Below, one piece after another: positions 26,625-36,964 of a DNA stretch of 41,906 nucleotides. The stretch's first letter is position 1, and every line of letters starts with the position of its first letter. The translations under genes were made by a program, and so were the position numbers. The notes under the pieces were generated by a model that had not been told where the DNA came from, did no database searches, and saw nothing but the letters and a program-made list of their open reading frames with translations. Origin of the DNA: Capnocytophaga canis (GTDB taxonomy: Bacteria; Bacteroidota; Bacteroidia; Flavobacteriales; Flavobacteriaceae). The stretch is taken from assembly GCF_000827555.1 (NCBI RefSeq), contig NZ_CDOI01000140.1, forward strand, positions 1 to 41,906, in the 5' to 3' direction.

Positions 26625-26642
26625 ATAAGTACACTTTTATGA

Positions 26643-28604
<1,962 letters not shown>

Positions 28605-28637
28605 TTATTTTTGTATTCTATAAGTAATAATAGTCTA

Positions 28638-28668
28638 CAAAGGTACAACTTTTTTCGAAATTAGACAA
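28638..28668 (-). promoter_or_regulatory. Promoter of gyrB
   Basis: On the - strand ATTG (28665-28668), a 19-base spacer and TACCTTTG (28638-28645). It lies 36 bases upstream of the ATG. Confidence 0.65.
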
Positions 28669-28725
28669 TACGTTCTCAAAAATGTAACCCTAAGAGATGT
28701 GAGTCGAAAAAAAGAATATAATAAC

Positions 28726-28760
28726 AAAAAAACTGCCTGAAAAGTTTCAAGCAGTTTTTA
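28726..28760 (-). terminator. Terminator of the OmpA-family gene
   Basis: On the - strand transcript AAAAACTGCTTGAAA pairs with TTTCAGGCAGTTTTT through one U-G wobble, with a 2-base centre and a following T run. It is 23 bases past the stop codon of the OmpA-family gene. Confidence 0.7.
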
Positions 28761-28782
28761 TTATTTACGACCATATGGAGAA

Positions 28783-29880
28783 CTATTCTCCTAAAATTCT
28801 GAATTCTGTACGACGGTTTTTATGATGTTCTTGCTCTGAACACTGAACTCCGTTAGCACATCTGTTGATCAAACGAGTCTCTCCGTATCCTTTTGCAATC
28901 ATTCTTGAACGTTGTATACCTTTAGAAGCCAAGTAGTTAACAACCGCATTAGCTCTTTGCTGAGATAACGACATGTTGTAATCGTCGTTTCCTCTTGAGT
29001 CAGTGTGAGACATGATTTCAACACTTGTGTTTTTGCCATTCAATAGAGGGAATAACATCTCATCAATGATTTTTTCAGAGGCTTTTGTTAATTTAGCACT
29101 ATTGTATTCGTATAAAATAGGCAACATTGTAGGCTCTAATAATTTACAATCAACTTCTTCCCAAACGGTAACTCCTCCTTTTTTTACCAATACTTGTCTG
29201 GTAATAGTTTTGTACTCAGCAGGAACTTCCACTTTACGAGTTGTTGCCTCTCTATCAACTACTTCACGCTTGATGGTAGCATATTCAGCAGGGATTTCAA
29301 TTTCCTCAACACGAGCAGGGGTTTTAACAACCTGACGTTTGAAAGTAGCCTCAATGCTTGGAATTTCTCTTTCTGTAGTATGAGCGTCTTTCACCAAAGT
29401 AACAACATCTACGCTCTCGAAACGAGCAGGTCTTTCAACAAAACATGCAGTAACACAGGCATCTTTATTGATTGAAGGACAGTTGTCTAGATGTTTGTAC
29501 TCCCAACCTGAAGTTTTAGGATACACTTCCAAAGTTTTAACATCTTTACCAAAAGCAGCAGGAACTACAGTTAATATATTACCAGCTTCTTTTTTCTCAT
29601 AAGGAACTTGAACCGTCTCATAAACAGCTGGTACGTACACCAATTTTTTACTTGCTTCTTTTACTAAAACACGCTCTTCAATCGTTTTGAACGTACCAGG
29701 AATTACCTCCAGTTTGCTGTAAGCGGGTGCAATCTGGATTCTCTCTGTCTCTTCACGAAATTCATCTTTCGTGATACATTTTACATAACACTTACCTGGA
29801 GCTGGATTTGCTGGTAAATCTTGTGCAGACACATAGCCCACAAATGAAAGTGCAACTAAACTTAAAGTTGTTTTTTTCAT
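28783..29880 (-). CDS. OmpA-family protein with internal repeats
   Basis: This 365-residue protein is exported by a signal peptide (cut after VSA, near residue 19). Residues about 60-235 contain a degenerate repeat of about 23 residues: an F/Y-x-T-I, a basic residue, a VV/VLVK block, then a V/I-P-A-x-Y/F end. Clear copies run about 64-87, 178-200, 201-223 and 224-236. The C-terminal OmpA domain (about 250-365) has the peptidoglycan-binding HTDSRGN (Asp294) and LSQQRA (Arg309) motifs. It should tether the outer membrane to the cell wall. Four Cys residues in 32-150 (KCYVKC, CPS, ACVTAC) may form disulfides. A hairpin terminator follows. The family call is firm. Confidence 0.9.
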   Translation of the reverse strand: MKKTTLSLVALSFVGYVSAQDLPANPAPGKCYVKCITKDEFREETERIQIAPAYSKLEVIPGTFKTIEERVLVKEASKKLVYVPAVYETVQVPYEKKEAGNILTVVPAAFGKDVKTLEVYPKTSGWEYKHLDNCPSINKDACVTACFVERPARFESVDVVTLVKDAHTTEREIPSIEATFKRQVVKTPARVEEIEIPAEYATIKREVVDREATTRKVEVPAEYKTITRQVLVKKGGVTVWEEVDCKLLEPTMLPILYEYNSAKLTKASEKIIDEMLFPLLNGKNTSVEIMSHTDSRGNDDYNMSLSQQRANAVVNYLASKGIQRSRMIAKGYGETRLINRCANGVQCSEQEHHKNRRTEFRILGE

Positions 29881-30175
29881 ACTCTAAATATAAATTATTT
29901 TGTTTAAAATCTGTGGCAAATTTCGGGATTAAAATCGTATTAAAAAAAAAATTAACAGGACTTTATGCTTTTCAACGAAAACTATACTATTACTTACTAT
30001 TTAAAAGTATACTAATAAATTACTTACATATTGTGTTTCGTATTTAAACACCTAAAATCAACACTAATCTTATAACACCAATTGTTAAAAAAAGCTTATT
30101 TGTTGTTTTTCAATCGTTTAATTTTATTTAATACTTGATTTAATATATGTCTTGAGTAGATATTGATATCTTGCT
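29881..30175. other. Spacer between murC and the OmpA-family gene
   Basis: This is about 295 bases of very AT-rich sequence on the - strand path from murC to the OmpA-family gene. I see no gene, no convincing terminator and no clear TAnnTTTG promoter; TATATTTA near 29885-29895 on the - strand is the nearest candidate for the downstream gene. A 28-codon open frame just past the murC stop looks accidental. ftsQ, the usual neighbour after murC, is absent. Confidence 0.45.
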
Positions 30176-31528
30176 CTACATCTTGAAACTGTTTTTAATT
30201 CTCTCAACTTCAGCTCCGATGTCACCTGCTCCAACAGTAAGCAATAACTTGGGCTGTTTTTTGGTCAGTAACGGAATTAAATCCGATTTTGAGACCAAAA
30301 CTTTCTGTTTGCTTTGAATTTTTTCTAACAACACTTCTGACGTGATTCCTTCAATGGGCAATTCTCTTGCAGGATAAATATCCAACAACACGACATCGTC
30401 AAATTTGGATAAACTCTCTGCGAATTCGTCCATAAAATCGCGAGTTCGAGTAAACAAATGAGGCTGAAAAACAATGGTTTTTTCAATTTTTGGATACATT
30501 TCGTCCACCGCTTGGAAAAGTGCGTTGATTTCCGATGGGTGATGTGCATAGTCGTCAATGAAAACGAAATCCTTTTCTTTGATGATGTATGAAAATCGAC
30601 GTTTTACTCCTTTAAAAGTTGCCAATGCCGACAATAATTTTTCAGCAGGAAACCCCGCTTGTATACCCATCGCCACCGCCGCCAAAGCGTTCGACAAATT
30701 GTGTCTGCCCGGTTTTGGAAACACATAATTTTTAAGAACGTTGTTTGCATAATGGAAATCAAAGTGATACAAACCATTTTCAATACGAATATTTTGAAAG
30801 CTGAAATCAGAATTATCTTCCAATCCGTATGTTTTTCCGTTTATTTTCAGTCCGTTACATATAATTCGATTTTCATCAGATTTAATTTTGTCGGCAAAAT
30901 CACGAAACCCTTTTTCAAATTCTTCCTTATTTCCGTAGATGTCCAAATGGTCAGCATCCATTGAGGTAATACACGCAATATCAGGAGATAACCTTAAAAA
31001 AGAGCGGTCGAATTCGTCAGCTTCAACAACGGTAAATTTACTTCCATTAAGAACCAAATTACTGTTGAAATTTTCTGCAATTCCACCTAAAAAGACACTT
31101 ACCGAAGCTCCACTTTCCACTAAAATATGAGCTAAAATGCTTGATGTTGTGGTTTTTCCGTGCGTTCCTGCTACCGCCAAACAAAAACTATTTTCGGTAA
31201 TCATTCCCAAAATTTCGGAACGCTTAAAAACTTGATAACCATTATTTTGAAAGAAAACAAGTTCAACGTGCATTTTCGGGACGGCAGGTGTGTACACTAC
31301 AAGAGTATTTTCTATGTTCTTGAAATCTGATGGGATATTTGCTTCATCTTCCGTAAAGTGGACTTTAATTCCTTCGTTTTCAAGTGTATCGGTAATTTCT
31401 GTTGGTGTTCGGTCGTATCCGCAGACATTCTTCCCGATGGCTTTGAAATAACGAGCCAATGCCGACATCCCGATTCCACCAATCCCGATGAAATATACGT
31501 TTTGTATGTTATTGAAATTGACTTTCAT
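30176..31528 (-). CDS. murC: UDP-N-acetylmuramate--L-alanine ligase MurC
   Basis: This 450-residue cytoplasmic ligase adds L-alanine to UDP-MurNAc in an ATP-dependent step of peptidoglycan precursor synthesis. It has the N-terminal GIGGIGMS nucleotide-sugar-binding loop (15-22), the central ATP-binding GTHGKT (121-126), the VEADEFDRSFL block, and the Mur ligase C-terminal domain with DDYAHHPSE. In flavobacteria murC normally follows murG within the dcw cluster; here the two are separated by a GNAT gene and a toxin-antitoxin pair, and ftsQ, ftsA and ftsZ do not follow. The call is certain. Confidence 0.97.
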   Translation of the reverse strand: MKVNFNNIQNVYFIGIGGIGMSALARYFKAIGKNVCGYDRTPTEITDTLENEGIKVHFTEDEANIPSDFKNIENTLVVYTPAVPKMHVELVFFQNNGYQVFKRSEILGMITENSFCLAVAGTHGKTTTSSILAHILVESGASVSVFLGGIAENFNSNLVLNGSKFTVVEADEFDRSFLRLSPDIACITSMDADHLDIYGNKEEFEKGFRDFADKIKSDENRIICNGLKINGKTYGLEDNSDFSFQNIRIENGLYHFDFHYANNVLKNYVFPKPGRHNLSNALAAVAMGIQAGFPAEKLLSALATFKGVKRRFSYIIKEKDFVFIDDYAHHPSEINALFQAVDEMYPKIEKTIVFQPHLFTRTRDFMDEFAESLSKFDDVVLLDIYPARELPIEGITSEVLLEKIQSKQKVLVSKSDLIPLLTKKQPKLLLTVGAGDIGAEVERIKNSFKM

Positions 31529-31572
31529 TGCGTTTTTGTTTAAGGTTTTAAAAGATTAAAAGATTAAAAAAA

Positions 31573-31890
31573 CTATTTGTTGTTTTTCTTGTATAAAACT
31601 ATTCCAACTCGCTCAATATGAGCTTTCAATTCACTATTATTTATATTGTTAAAAACCGATAAATCTACTTTGTATGGTAGTAGTAATTCGTCAATCAAAA
31701 GTTCTATTTTAAGTAAATCATCGTACGAAATTTCTCCGATGATGCTTAAATCAATATCCGAATTGTATCTAAAATTTCCTTTCGCTCTTGACCCATATAC
31801 AATCACTTTTTCAATATTTTCAAATTTTTCAAAAATATTTTGGAGCGATGTTAAAACGGCAGCTTCTAATCCAAATTGTTTCGTTTTCAT
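31573..31890 (-). CDS. mntA: Minimal nucleotidyltransferase antitoxin, MntA type
   Basis: This 105-residue protein has the exact minimal nucleotidyltransferase motif: Gly33-Ser34, ten residues, then Asp45-x-Asp47, with a third acidic position near Asp75 (YKVDLSVF). In the characterised HepT-MntA system this enzyme neutralises the HEPN toxin by adding AMP units to a tyrosine beside the toxin's active site. Its ATG overlaps the stop of the HEPN gene by 4 bases (ATGA arrangement), so the pair is translationally coupled, toxin first. Function by analogy is strong; activity is not shown. The pair sits inside the split murG-murC region. Confidence 0.88.
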   Translation of the reverse strand: MKTKQFGLEAAVLTSLQNIFEKFENIEKVIVYGSRAKGNFRYNSDIDLSIIGEISYDDLLKIELLIDELLLPYKVDLSVFNNINNSELKAHIERVGIVLYKKNNK

Positions 31891-32321
31891 TGTGAAAGTA
31901 GTTTCATTTTTTCTTCAAAATCTTGAAAGGCAAATAGATAATCTTCTTTGATTTTTTTCAAAATATCTGTTGCTGTACTTTGGTTGTAGGTATGGCTACT
32001 TTGATTACGACTGATAATCATCTCTCGCCAAACCATCTGATTTTTTTCATTGATTAACCCCATTGCAAAAGCTTCACGAATGGCATCGCGTGAACCTGCC
32101 ACGTTTGTAATTCCTTGATATATCGCGTAGTCTTTCATTAAATTCCACGCTAACTCAAAAGAAAATTCGAACGATTTGATTACCGATATTCCGATTATTT
32201 CCAAAAAATCATTCTTCTCATTTTTTGCGTTTTCCTCAAAATAGTATAGGGCTTTTTTGAGTTGTTCCAAAGCCTTAGTGTAATTGGCAAATCGCTGTTT
32301 ATATCTGATGTCAAGCTCCAT
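31887..32321 (-). CDS. hepT: HEPN-domain toxin, HepT / HI0074 nucleotidyltransferase substrate-binding type
   Basis: This 144-residue, all-helical protein carries the HEPN ribonuclease motif Arg105-x4-His110, followed by Tyr112, giving the RX4HXY form in which the tyrosine is the target for AMP addition by the MntA partner. The N-terminal QRFANYTKALEQLKKAL and the SFEFSFELAWNLMKDY segment match the HI0074-like family. As in known systems the HEPN gene comes first and overlaps the nucleotidyltransferase gene by 4 bases. It probably cleaves RNA when free. Spacers on both sides of the pair are AT-rich and repetitive, suggesting later insertion into the cell-wall cluster. Confidence 0.88.
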   Translation of the reverse strand: MELDIRYKQRFANYTKALEQLKKALYYFEENAKNEKNDFLEIIGISVIKSFEFSFELAWNLMKDYAIYQGITNVAGSRDAIREAFAMGLINEKNQMVWREMIISRNQSSHTYNQSTATDILKKIKEDYLFAFQDFEEKMKLLSQ

Positions 32322-32366
32322 TTCGTTAACAATTTGAAAAATTAAAAAGACTAAAAAATTAAATGA

Positions 32367-32819
32367 TTAGTTATTGTTTTTGTATTCCATTAAAACAGAG
32401 GTTAATCCATTTTTTGTAACTTGTTCTCTTATAATGTTAAATCCTAATTTTTTGTACACTTCAACTGCACTTGTTGATGAATTAACGATGATGTGATTTG
32501 CTTTTGTGTCGTTTTGGGCAAATGCAAACAATTTACGTCCAATCTTCAAGCCTTGATATTTTTTATCTACAAAAAATAAGGAAATGTGCTGACCATTTTC
32601 TTTAACTCCGATAATCCCCACAAGGTTTTCATTGATAAATGCTCCGTACATTGATAATAAAGAGACTTGTTCCTTATTTTCAATATAACTATTAAAATGG
32701 CGATAGCCCTCATCGTTATAGTCCATTTTGTTGCATTTGGTAAAGACTTCTAAGGATAATCTCAAGCCTTTTGCTATCAAATTTTCCGAATTTAATTTCT
32801 TAATGATTACCTCTTTCAT
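32367..32819 (-). CDS. GNAT-family N-acetyltransferase
   Basis: This 150-residue protein has the GNAT fold order: a leading helix region, the strand VGIIGVKENGQHISLFFVD, the acetyl-CoA pyrophosphate loop YQGLKIGRKL (a Q-x-x-G-x-G/A type motif), and the late AVEVYKKLGF segment typical of the family. It should transfer an acyl group from CoA to an amine; the acceptor is unknown. It lies between murG and the HEPN/MNT pair on the same strand, flanked by AT-rich spacers, and is not a usual member of the cell-wall cluster. It does not have the ribbon-helix-helix partner of the GNAT toxin-antitoxin systems. Confidence 0.85.
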   Translation of the reverse strand: MKEVIIKKLNSENLIAKGLRLSLEVFTKCNKMDYNDEGYRHFNSYIENKEQVSLLSMYGAFINENLVGIIGVKENGQHISLFFVDKKYQGLKIGRKLFAFAQNDTKANHIIVNSSTSAVEVYKKLGFNIIREQVTKNGLTSVLMEYKNNN

Positions 32820-32854
32820 TTCATTTTTTTTGATTTTTTCAATATTTTAATCAT

Positions 32855-33943
32855 TTAATCTTTGAATAATTTAAAAATAATATCTACGATGTCTTTAGTT
32901 GCGTTGGGTTGAGCTAATTTTTTGATGTTTTCAGAGAGATTTTTTTGCTGATTTTCGTTAAGAATTAGCTGTGAAAATATTGTTTTAAATTGGCTATCTA
33001 ACTCGCTTTCACGGATTAAAATACTACCTTGCTTTTTTGCTATTGCTTGTGCATTTTTAGTCTGATGGTCTTCCGCTACGTTGGGTGACGGAATGAAAAT
33101 CACAGGTTTGCCCACAATGCAAAGTTCACTTACGGAACTTGCTCCTGCTCGGGAAATAATCACATCTGCTGAGGCGTACGCAAAATCCATTCGGTCAATG
33201 AATTGCAATACTTTAATGTTTTCAGAGTCGTACTTTTTATATTCTTCAAAATAGAGTTTCCCACACTGCCAAAGTACTTGGATATCAAGTTTTTCAAAAA
33301 GAGGTAAATTGCTTTCAATAAGCTGATTGATACGTCTTGCTCCTAAACTTCCGCCCAAAACCAAAAGCGTTTTTTTATTTGGATTCAGAGAAAAAAAAGT
33401 TTGAGCTTCCTCTCTTTTTTCGGAAATGTTGAGCAAATCTGCCCGAACAGGATTTCCCGTTTTCACGATTTTTTCTTTCGGAAAGAAATTTTTCATATCA
33501 TCATAAGCCACGCATATTTTTTCCGCTTTTTGGCATACCCATTTGTTGGTCACTCCGGCATAGGAATTTTGCTCTTGAATTATCGTAGGAATGCCGAGCC
33601 ATTGAGCCGCTTTAAGGGTTGGGGCAGAAGCATATCCGCCTGTTCCAATAACCACATCAGGACGAAACTTCTTGATGATTTTCCGAGCCTTCCATAAACT
33701 GCTGGCAAGTTTCAGCGGAAACATCAAGTTGTCAAGCGTTAGTTTGCGTTGTAAACCCGAAATCCACAATCCTTCGATGAGATACCCCGACTGAGGCACT
33801 TTTTGCATTTCCATTCGGTTTTCAGCTCCCACAAACAGAATTTCGGCATCAGGCAAACGATGTTTTATTTCATTTGCAATAGCAATGGCAGGATAAATAT
33901 GTCCGCCTGTACCGCCGCCTGATATGATGAATTTAGGTTTCAT
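32855..33943 (-). CDS. murG: UDP-N-acetylglucosamine--N-acetylmuramyl-(pentapeptide) pyrophosphoryl-undecaprenol N-acetylglucosamine transferase MurG
   Basis: This 362-residue glycosyltransferase adds GlcNAc to lipid I to make lipid II on the cytoplasmic face of the membrane. It has the N-terminal [12 protein letters not shown] loop (8-19), IGTGGYAS, the central [12 protein letters not shown] hinge and the C-terminal [19 protein letters not shown] region that binds UDP-GlcNAc. Its ATG shares one base with the stop of the upstream sodium:solute symporter gene (TAATG), so the two are translationally coupled. In flavobacteria ftsW normally precedes murG; here a symporter takes that position. The call is certain. 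Confidence 0.97.
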   Translation of the reverse strand: MKPKFIISGGGTGGHIYPAIAIANEIKHRLPDAEILFVGAENRMEMQKVPQSGYLIEGLWISGLQRKLTLDNLMFPLKLASSLWKARKIIKKFRPDVVIGTGGYASAPTLKAAQWLGIPTIIQEQNSYAGVTNKWVCQKAEKICVAYDDMKNFFPKEKIVKTGNPVRADLLNISEKREEAQTFFSLNPNKKTLLVLGGSLGARRINQLIESNLPLFEKLDIQVLWQCGKLYFEEYKKYDSENIKVLQFIDRMDFAYASADVIISRAGASSVSELCIVGKPVIFIPSPNVAEDHQTKNAQAIAKKQGSILIRESELDSQFKTIFSQLILNENQQKNLSENIKKLAQPNATKDIVDIIFKLFKD

Positions 33944-35814
33944 TAATCTTTATATTTTTTTACGACATCTAACCATGTAAATTTCAATATAGCTGTGGTT
34001 AAGGCAAAAACCGCAATTGACCACCACATTTTGGGATAATCTCTGATTAACAGGAAAATAGGAATCAAAATTTGGCTCGATTGCCACACTATTCCAATAA
34101 CACAATTGCCCATATCTTTCCAAAAGTCAGTATTTTTGACAGCTGTGCTATCCTCTTGCTTTAACTGCACATACACGGGATGCCACAAGCCCCACGGACG
34201 AATGTTTTTGTAAAAATTTACCAATACACTCATCTCTGTTGGTTTTGATAGATAAGTGCCTAAAAAACAGCCTAATAACGAAAATACAAAGAAAATAGGA
34301 AATAAATAAATAGGAGGAATATGTGCTAAGCTATATAACCAAGTTCCTTCTGTGAAATTGGCCTTATTGATATCTAAAATGAATTGAGCAGTAGCGATGA
34401 GTAAACCAGCTAACATACCCCAGAAATAGCCCCAACCATTGAAACGCCACCACACCCATTTGAGAAAGTTAGCAGCTACATACCCTCCATACAAAGCACT
34501 TGTAATCCATAGGGTTATACCGTTTATCGAATCGGCAAAAAAGCCCATAATTACTCCAAGAATCACAATCGCAAATGACGCCCAATAAGAAGCATGAATG
34601 TAATGTTTCATCGAGGCTTCAGGTTTGAAATATTTTTTGTAAATATCATTTACGATATATGCAGGACCTGAATTTACGAACGCTGAAAAGGTAGACATAA
34701 ACGCCGCCAACAACCCAGCCAACAACAACCCTTTGATTCCTACAGGTACGTGGAAATTCACTACTTTTGGTAATATAGTTTCTAAATCGTTGTTGGTAAT
34801 ACTTGTTAACATTTGAGGAGCAATATGTACCAATGCAATCACTACAATTCCTCCGATAAGTAAATATCTCGGTATGAATAAAATAATATTCGTAAATCCA
34901 CTCATGTAGGAAGCCTCTTTCACATTGCGTGTTGAAAGGATTCGCTGCATATCGTAGCTCGGCGTAGGCCCTGCTACACTAGCAAAAAATCCTTTTAATA
35001 AGGACATCCCTATAAAAGCTCCAAACATTTTATACCCTTGAGTATCAATAAAATCATTGAATGCTTGATACTTCGAATCCCAAAATGGTGTGAGCTCTGT
35101 GCCGAAGAAAATATTTTTCCATTCTTCGGGAATAATGGCTGTGATTTGCGCATCCGAAATAGTAAAGAAAGCGTATCCTGCGACCAAGATTCCTGCTAAT
35201 ACCATAATTCCGTATTGTAGAACTTCAGTAGCAACCACAGAAAACATACCTCCTTTAATGGTGTAAATAGTTGTAAGAAAGATGATTAACAAAGAATAGC
35301 TCTGTTCTGAAGTCAGGAGTACCGAATTTCCAAAAGCGAGAGTCATATCCCATGGAAGGATGATGGACATAAACTTTCCTACCCCTTCAAAAAAATAGGC
35401 TATGAACCCAACCGAAGTAATGATAGCAAAAATAGCGATAATCAAATGCGAGGCTCGTCCTGCTTTATCATTACCAAATCGAGTTAAAATCCATTCGGAA
35501 CCTGTCATAATATTTGATCTGCGAATCCAAGCTGCTAAGAAAACCATTACAAAAATTTGATTCCATATTGGCCAAATCCACATAAACATAAAACTTTTCA
35601 CACCATAGAGAAATAAAATCCCTACCATCCAGGCTGTTCCTGCCACATCAAACATCCCAGAACCGTTACTCAGCCCTAAATAATACCATTTTATGGAATT
35701 TCCGCCTAAAAAATAGGAATCCAATCCTTTTGATGCTCGTTTTGAAATCCAAACACCCACCCCAATGGTTAAAAGAATGTACAAAACAACGATTAAAACG
35801 TCAATAATACTCAT
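33943..35814 (-). CDS. Sodium:solute symporter family transporter
   Basis: This 623-residue membrane protein of the SSS (SLC5-type) family has about 14 hydrophobic segments. The N-terminus ([18 protein letters not shown], then [31 protein letters not shown]) and the first-repeat signature are typical. A hydrophilic segment near 540-570 separates the last membrane pair. Such carriers couple sodium entry to uptake of sugars, amino acids or similar solutes; the substrate cannot be read from sequence. The gene overlaps murG by one base and follows the protease/YbjN-like gene pair by 64 bases. It has no recognised cell-wall role, but uptake of a sugar or amino sugar would fit the position (inference). 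Confidence 0.9.
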   Translation of the reverse strand: MSIIDVLIVVLYILLTIGVGVWISKRASKGLDSYFLGGNSIKWYYLGLSNGSGMFDVAGTAWMVGILFLYGVKSFMFMWIWPIWNQIFVMVFLAAWIRRSNIMTGSEWILTRFGNDKAGRASHLIIAIFAIITSVGFIAYFFEGVGKFMSIILPWDMTLAFGNSVLLTSEQSYSLLIIFLTTIYTIKGGMFSVVATEVLQYGIMVLAGILVAGYAFFTISDAQITAIIPEEWKNIFFGTELTPFWDSKYQAFNDFIDTQGYKMFGAFIGMSLLKGFFASVAGPTPSYDMQRILSTRNVKEASYMSGFTNIILFIPRYLLIGGIVVIALVHIAPQMLTSITNNDLETILPKVVNFHVPVGIKGLLLAGLLAAFMSTFSAFVNSGPAYIVNDIYKKYFKPEASMKHYIHASYWASFAIVILGVIMGFFADSINGITLWITSALYGGYVAANFLKWVWWRFNGWGYFWGMLAGLLIATAQFILDINKANFTEGTWLYSLAHIPPIYLFPIFFVFSLLGCFLGTYLSKPTEMSVLVNFYKNIRPWGLWHPVYVQLKQEDSTAVKNTDFWKDMGNCVIGIVWQSSQILIPIFLLIRDYPKMWWSIAVFALTTAILKFTWLDVVKKYKD

Positions 35815-35878
35815 AATACCAATGTTTTTATTTTAAATTTTAACTCATTACAAGCACAAATTCCCTATCTGTACTCTT

Positions 35879-36949
35879 TTATGCTAGTTTCGAATCGATT
35901 GAATACTCACAGTGATATTGTTCAACTAAAATATTGTCCAAATCATCCGCTAATTTTGGGATGTCGCGTACATGATTTTTAATTTTTTCACTATCTTCCG
36001 AGAATAAGTCGGAAAGATGTACGCGATAAGATAAATAAATAATGTTTTCGGAAATCCCAAAATGGTAAGGGCTGTAAGGATGTGAAAGCATATACTCGTA
36101 TAACGGAGCTAAATTCTGTTTTGGTAGCTTCACTAATGGCGAAGTGACAATCAAGTAGTTACTTCTGAAAATAAACATCCGTATCAATGCACTACCCTGA
36201 TGAAACTCCCATACATCACGTCCAGCACGACACAAAATAGGATTTGCTCCCATGTCAGCGATTGCCGACTCAATGAATGTGGCAAAATTGGACAGTTCAA
36301 ATTCCTCAAAAACAGAAGCATTCACTTTATTTCCACACTGTGGGCAAAATTTGGTTTCTGTTTCAATAAAATGATCACATGAATTACACTTCACCCTAAA
36401 AACATTATCCGAAAAGGTGAAATCACGTAATTCCTTGATTACTTCATTGAAGTGAATAGCAAACCCTACATTGTCCGCCTCTGTAAATTTTGAAGTTGTA
36501 ACCCCTACCAACGTTCCGTCTTGATTCAGCATTGGACCTCCTGAATTACCAGGATTTACGGCAGCATCCGTTTGCACGTAATGGCGATTGTTCATCGGCT
36601 GATTTGTGGACGAAATAATTCCTTCCGTGATGGTAAAAGGCATTCCGAAAGGAAATCCATTGATAAACACTTTCTGCGTATTATGTATTTGTAAATCAGG
36701 GTTTATGGTGATTGAAGTATCTGCTAATGAAATTCCCTCAACGTGCAAAAAAGCTAGATCTAATTCAGGGTTTGCCATTACCACACGTGCAAAGTAACGA
36801 TTTCGCTCTTGGTCTTCTACAGCCAACGTTTTTGCTCCTTCCACCACGTGATAGTTTGTAATTAAAAAATCATAACCCTTAACTGCAAAACCACTACCTG
36901 TTCCTCCTGAGGTAATGATTTTAAAGATATATTTTTTATGTTGTTCCAT
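35879..36949 (-). CDS. Trypsin-like serine protease with zinc ribbon and YbjN/Tir-chaperone-like domain
   Basis: This 356-residue protein starts at the ATG at 36949 (the longer frame begins at TTG). Residues 5-175 form a chymotrypsin/HtrA-type fold with a full triad: His34 in NYHVVEG, Asp64 in ELDLAFL and Ser136 in NPGNSGGP. A zinc ribbon follows (Cys188-x2-Cys191, Cys202-x2-Cys205). The C-terminal domain (about 215-350) resembles YbjN / type III chaperone-like folds and is visibly homologous to a domain in the gene just upstream: QGSALIRMFIFRSNYLIV aligns with QGSSRVTFGVRNDYFYIE, and ADDLDNILVEQYHCEY with ADDFDDEFIEKYNVEY. No signal peptide or membrane segment, and a reduced zinc ribbon, imply a cytoplasmic protease. 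No PDZ domain is seen. Role unknown. The gene follows its partner by 15 bases. Confidence 0.85.
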   Translation of the reverse strand: MEQHKKYIFKIITSGGTGSGFAVKGYDFLITNYHVVEGAKTLAVEDQERNRYFARVVMANPELDLAFLHVEGISLADTSITINPDLQIHNTQKVFINGFPFGMPFTITEGIISSTNQPMNNRHYVQTDAAVNPGNSGGPMLNQDGTLVGVTTSKFTEADNVGFAIHFNEVIKELRDFTFSDNVFRVKCNSCDHFIETETKFCPQCGNKVNASVFEEFELSNFATFIESAIADMGANPILCRAGRDVWEFHQGSALIRMFIFRSNYLIVTSPLVKLPKQNLAPLYEYMLSHPYSPYHFGISENIIYLSYRVHLSDLFSEDSEKIKNHVRDIPKLADDLDNILVEQYHCEYSIDSKLA

Positions 36950-36964
36950 GTTCAATTCTTGATT

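Noticed and set aside
30090-30180. Short open frame overlapping the murC stop on the - strand (28 codons)
   Set aside because: Too short, opened by an upstream stop codon without a start, and without similarity to ftsQ or any family I know.
31545-31568. Short repeated AAAAGATT units, considered as a CRISPR or tandem array
   Set aside because: Only two or three imperfect A/T-rich copies without spacers; not an array.
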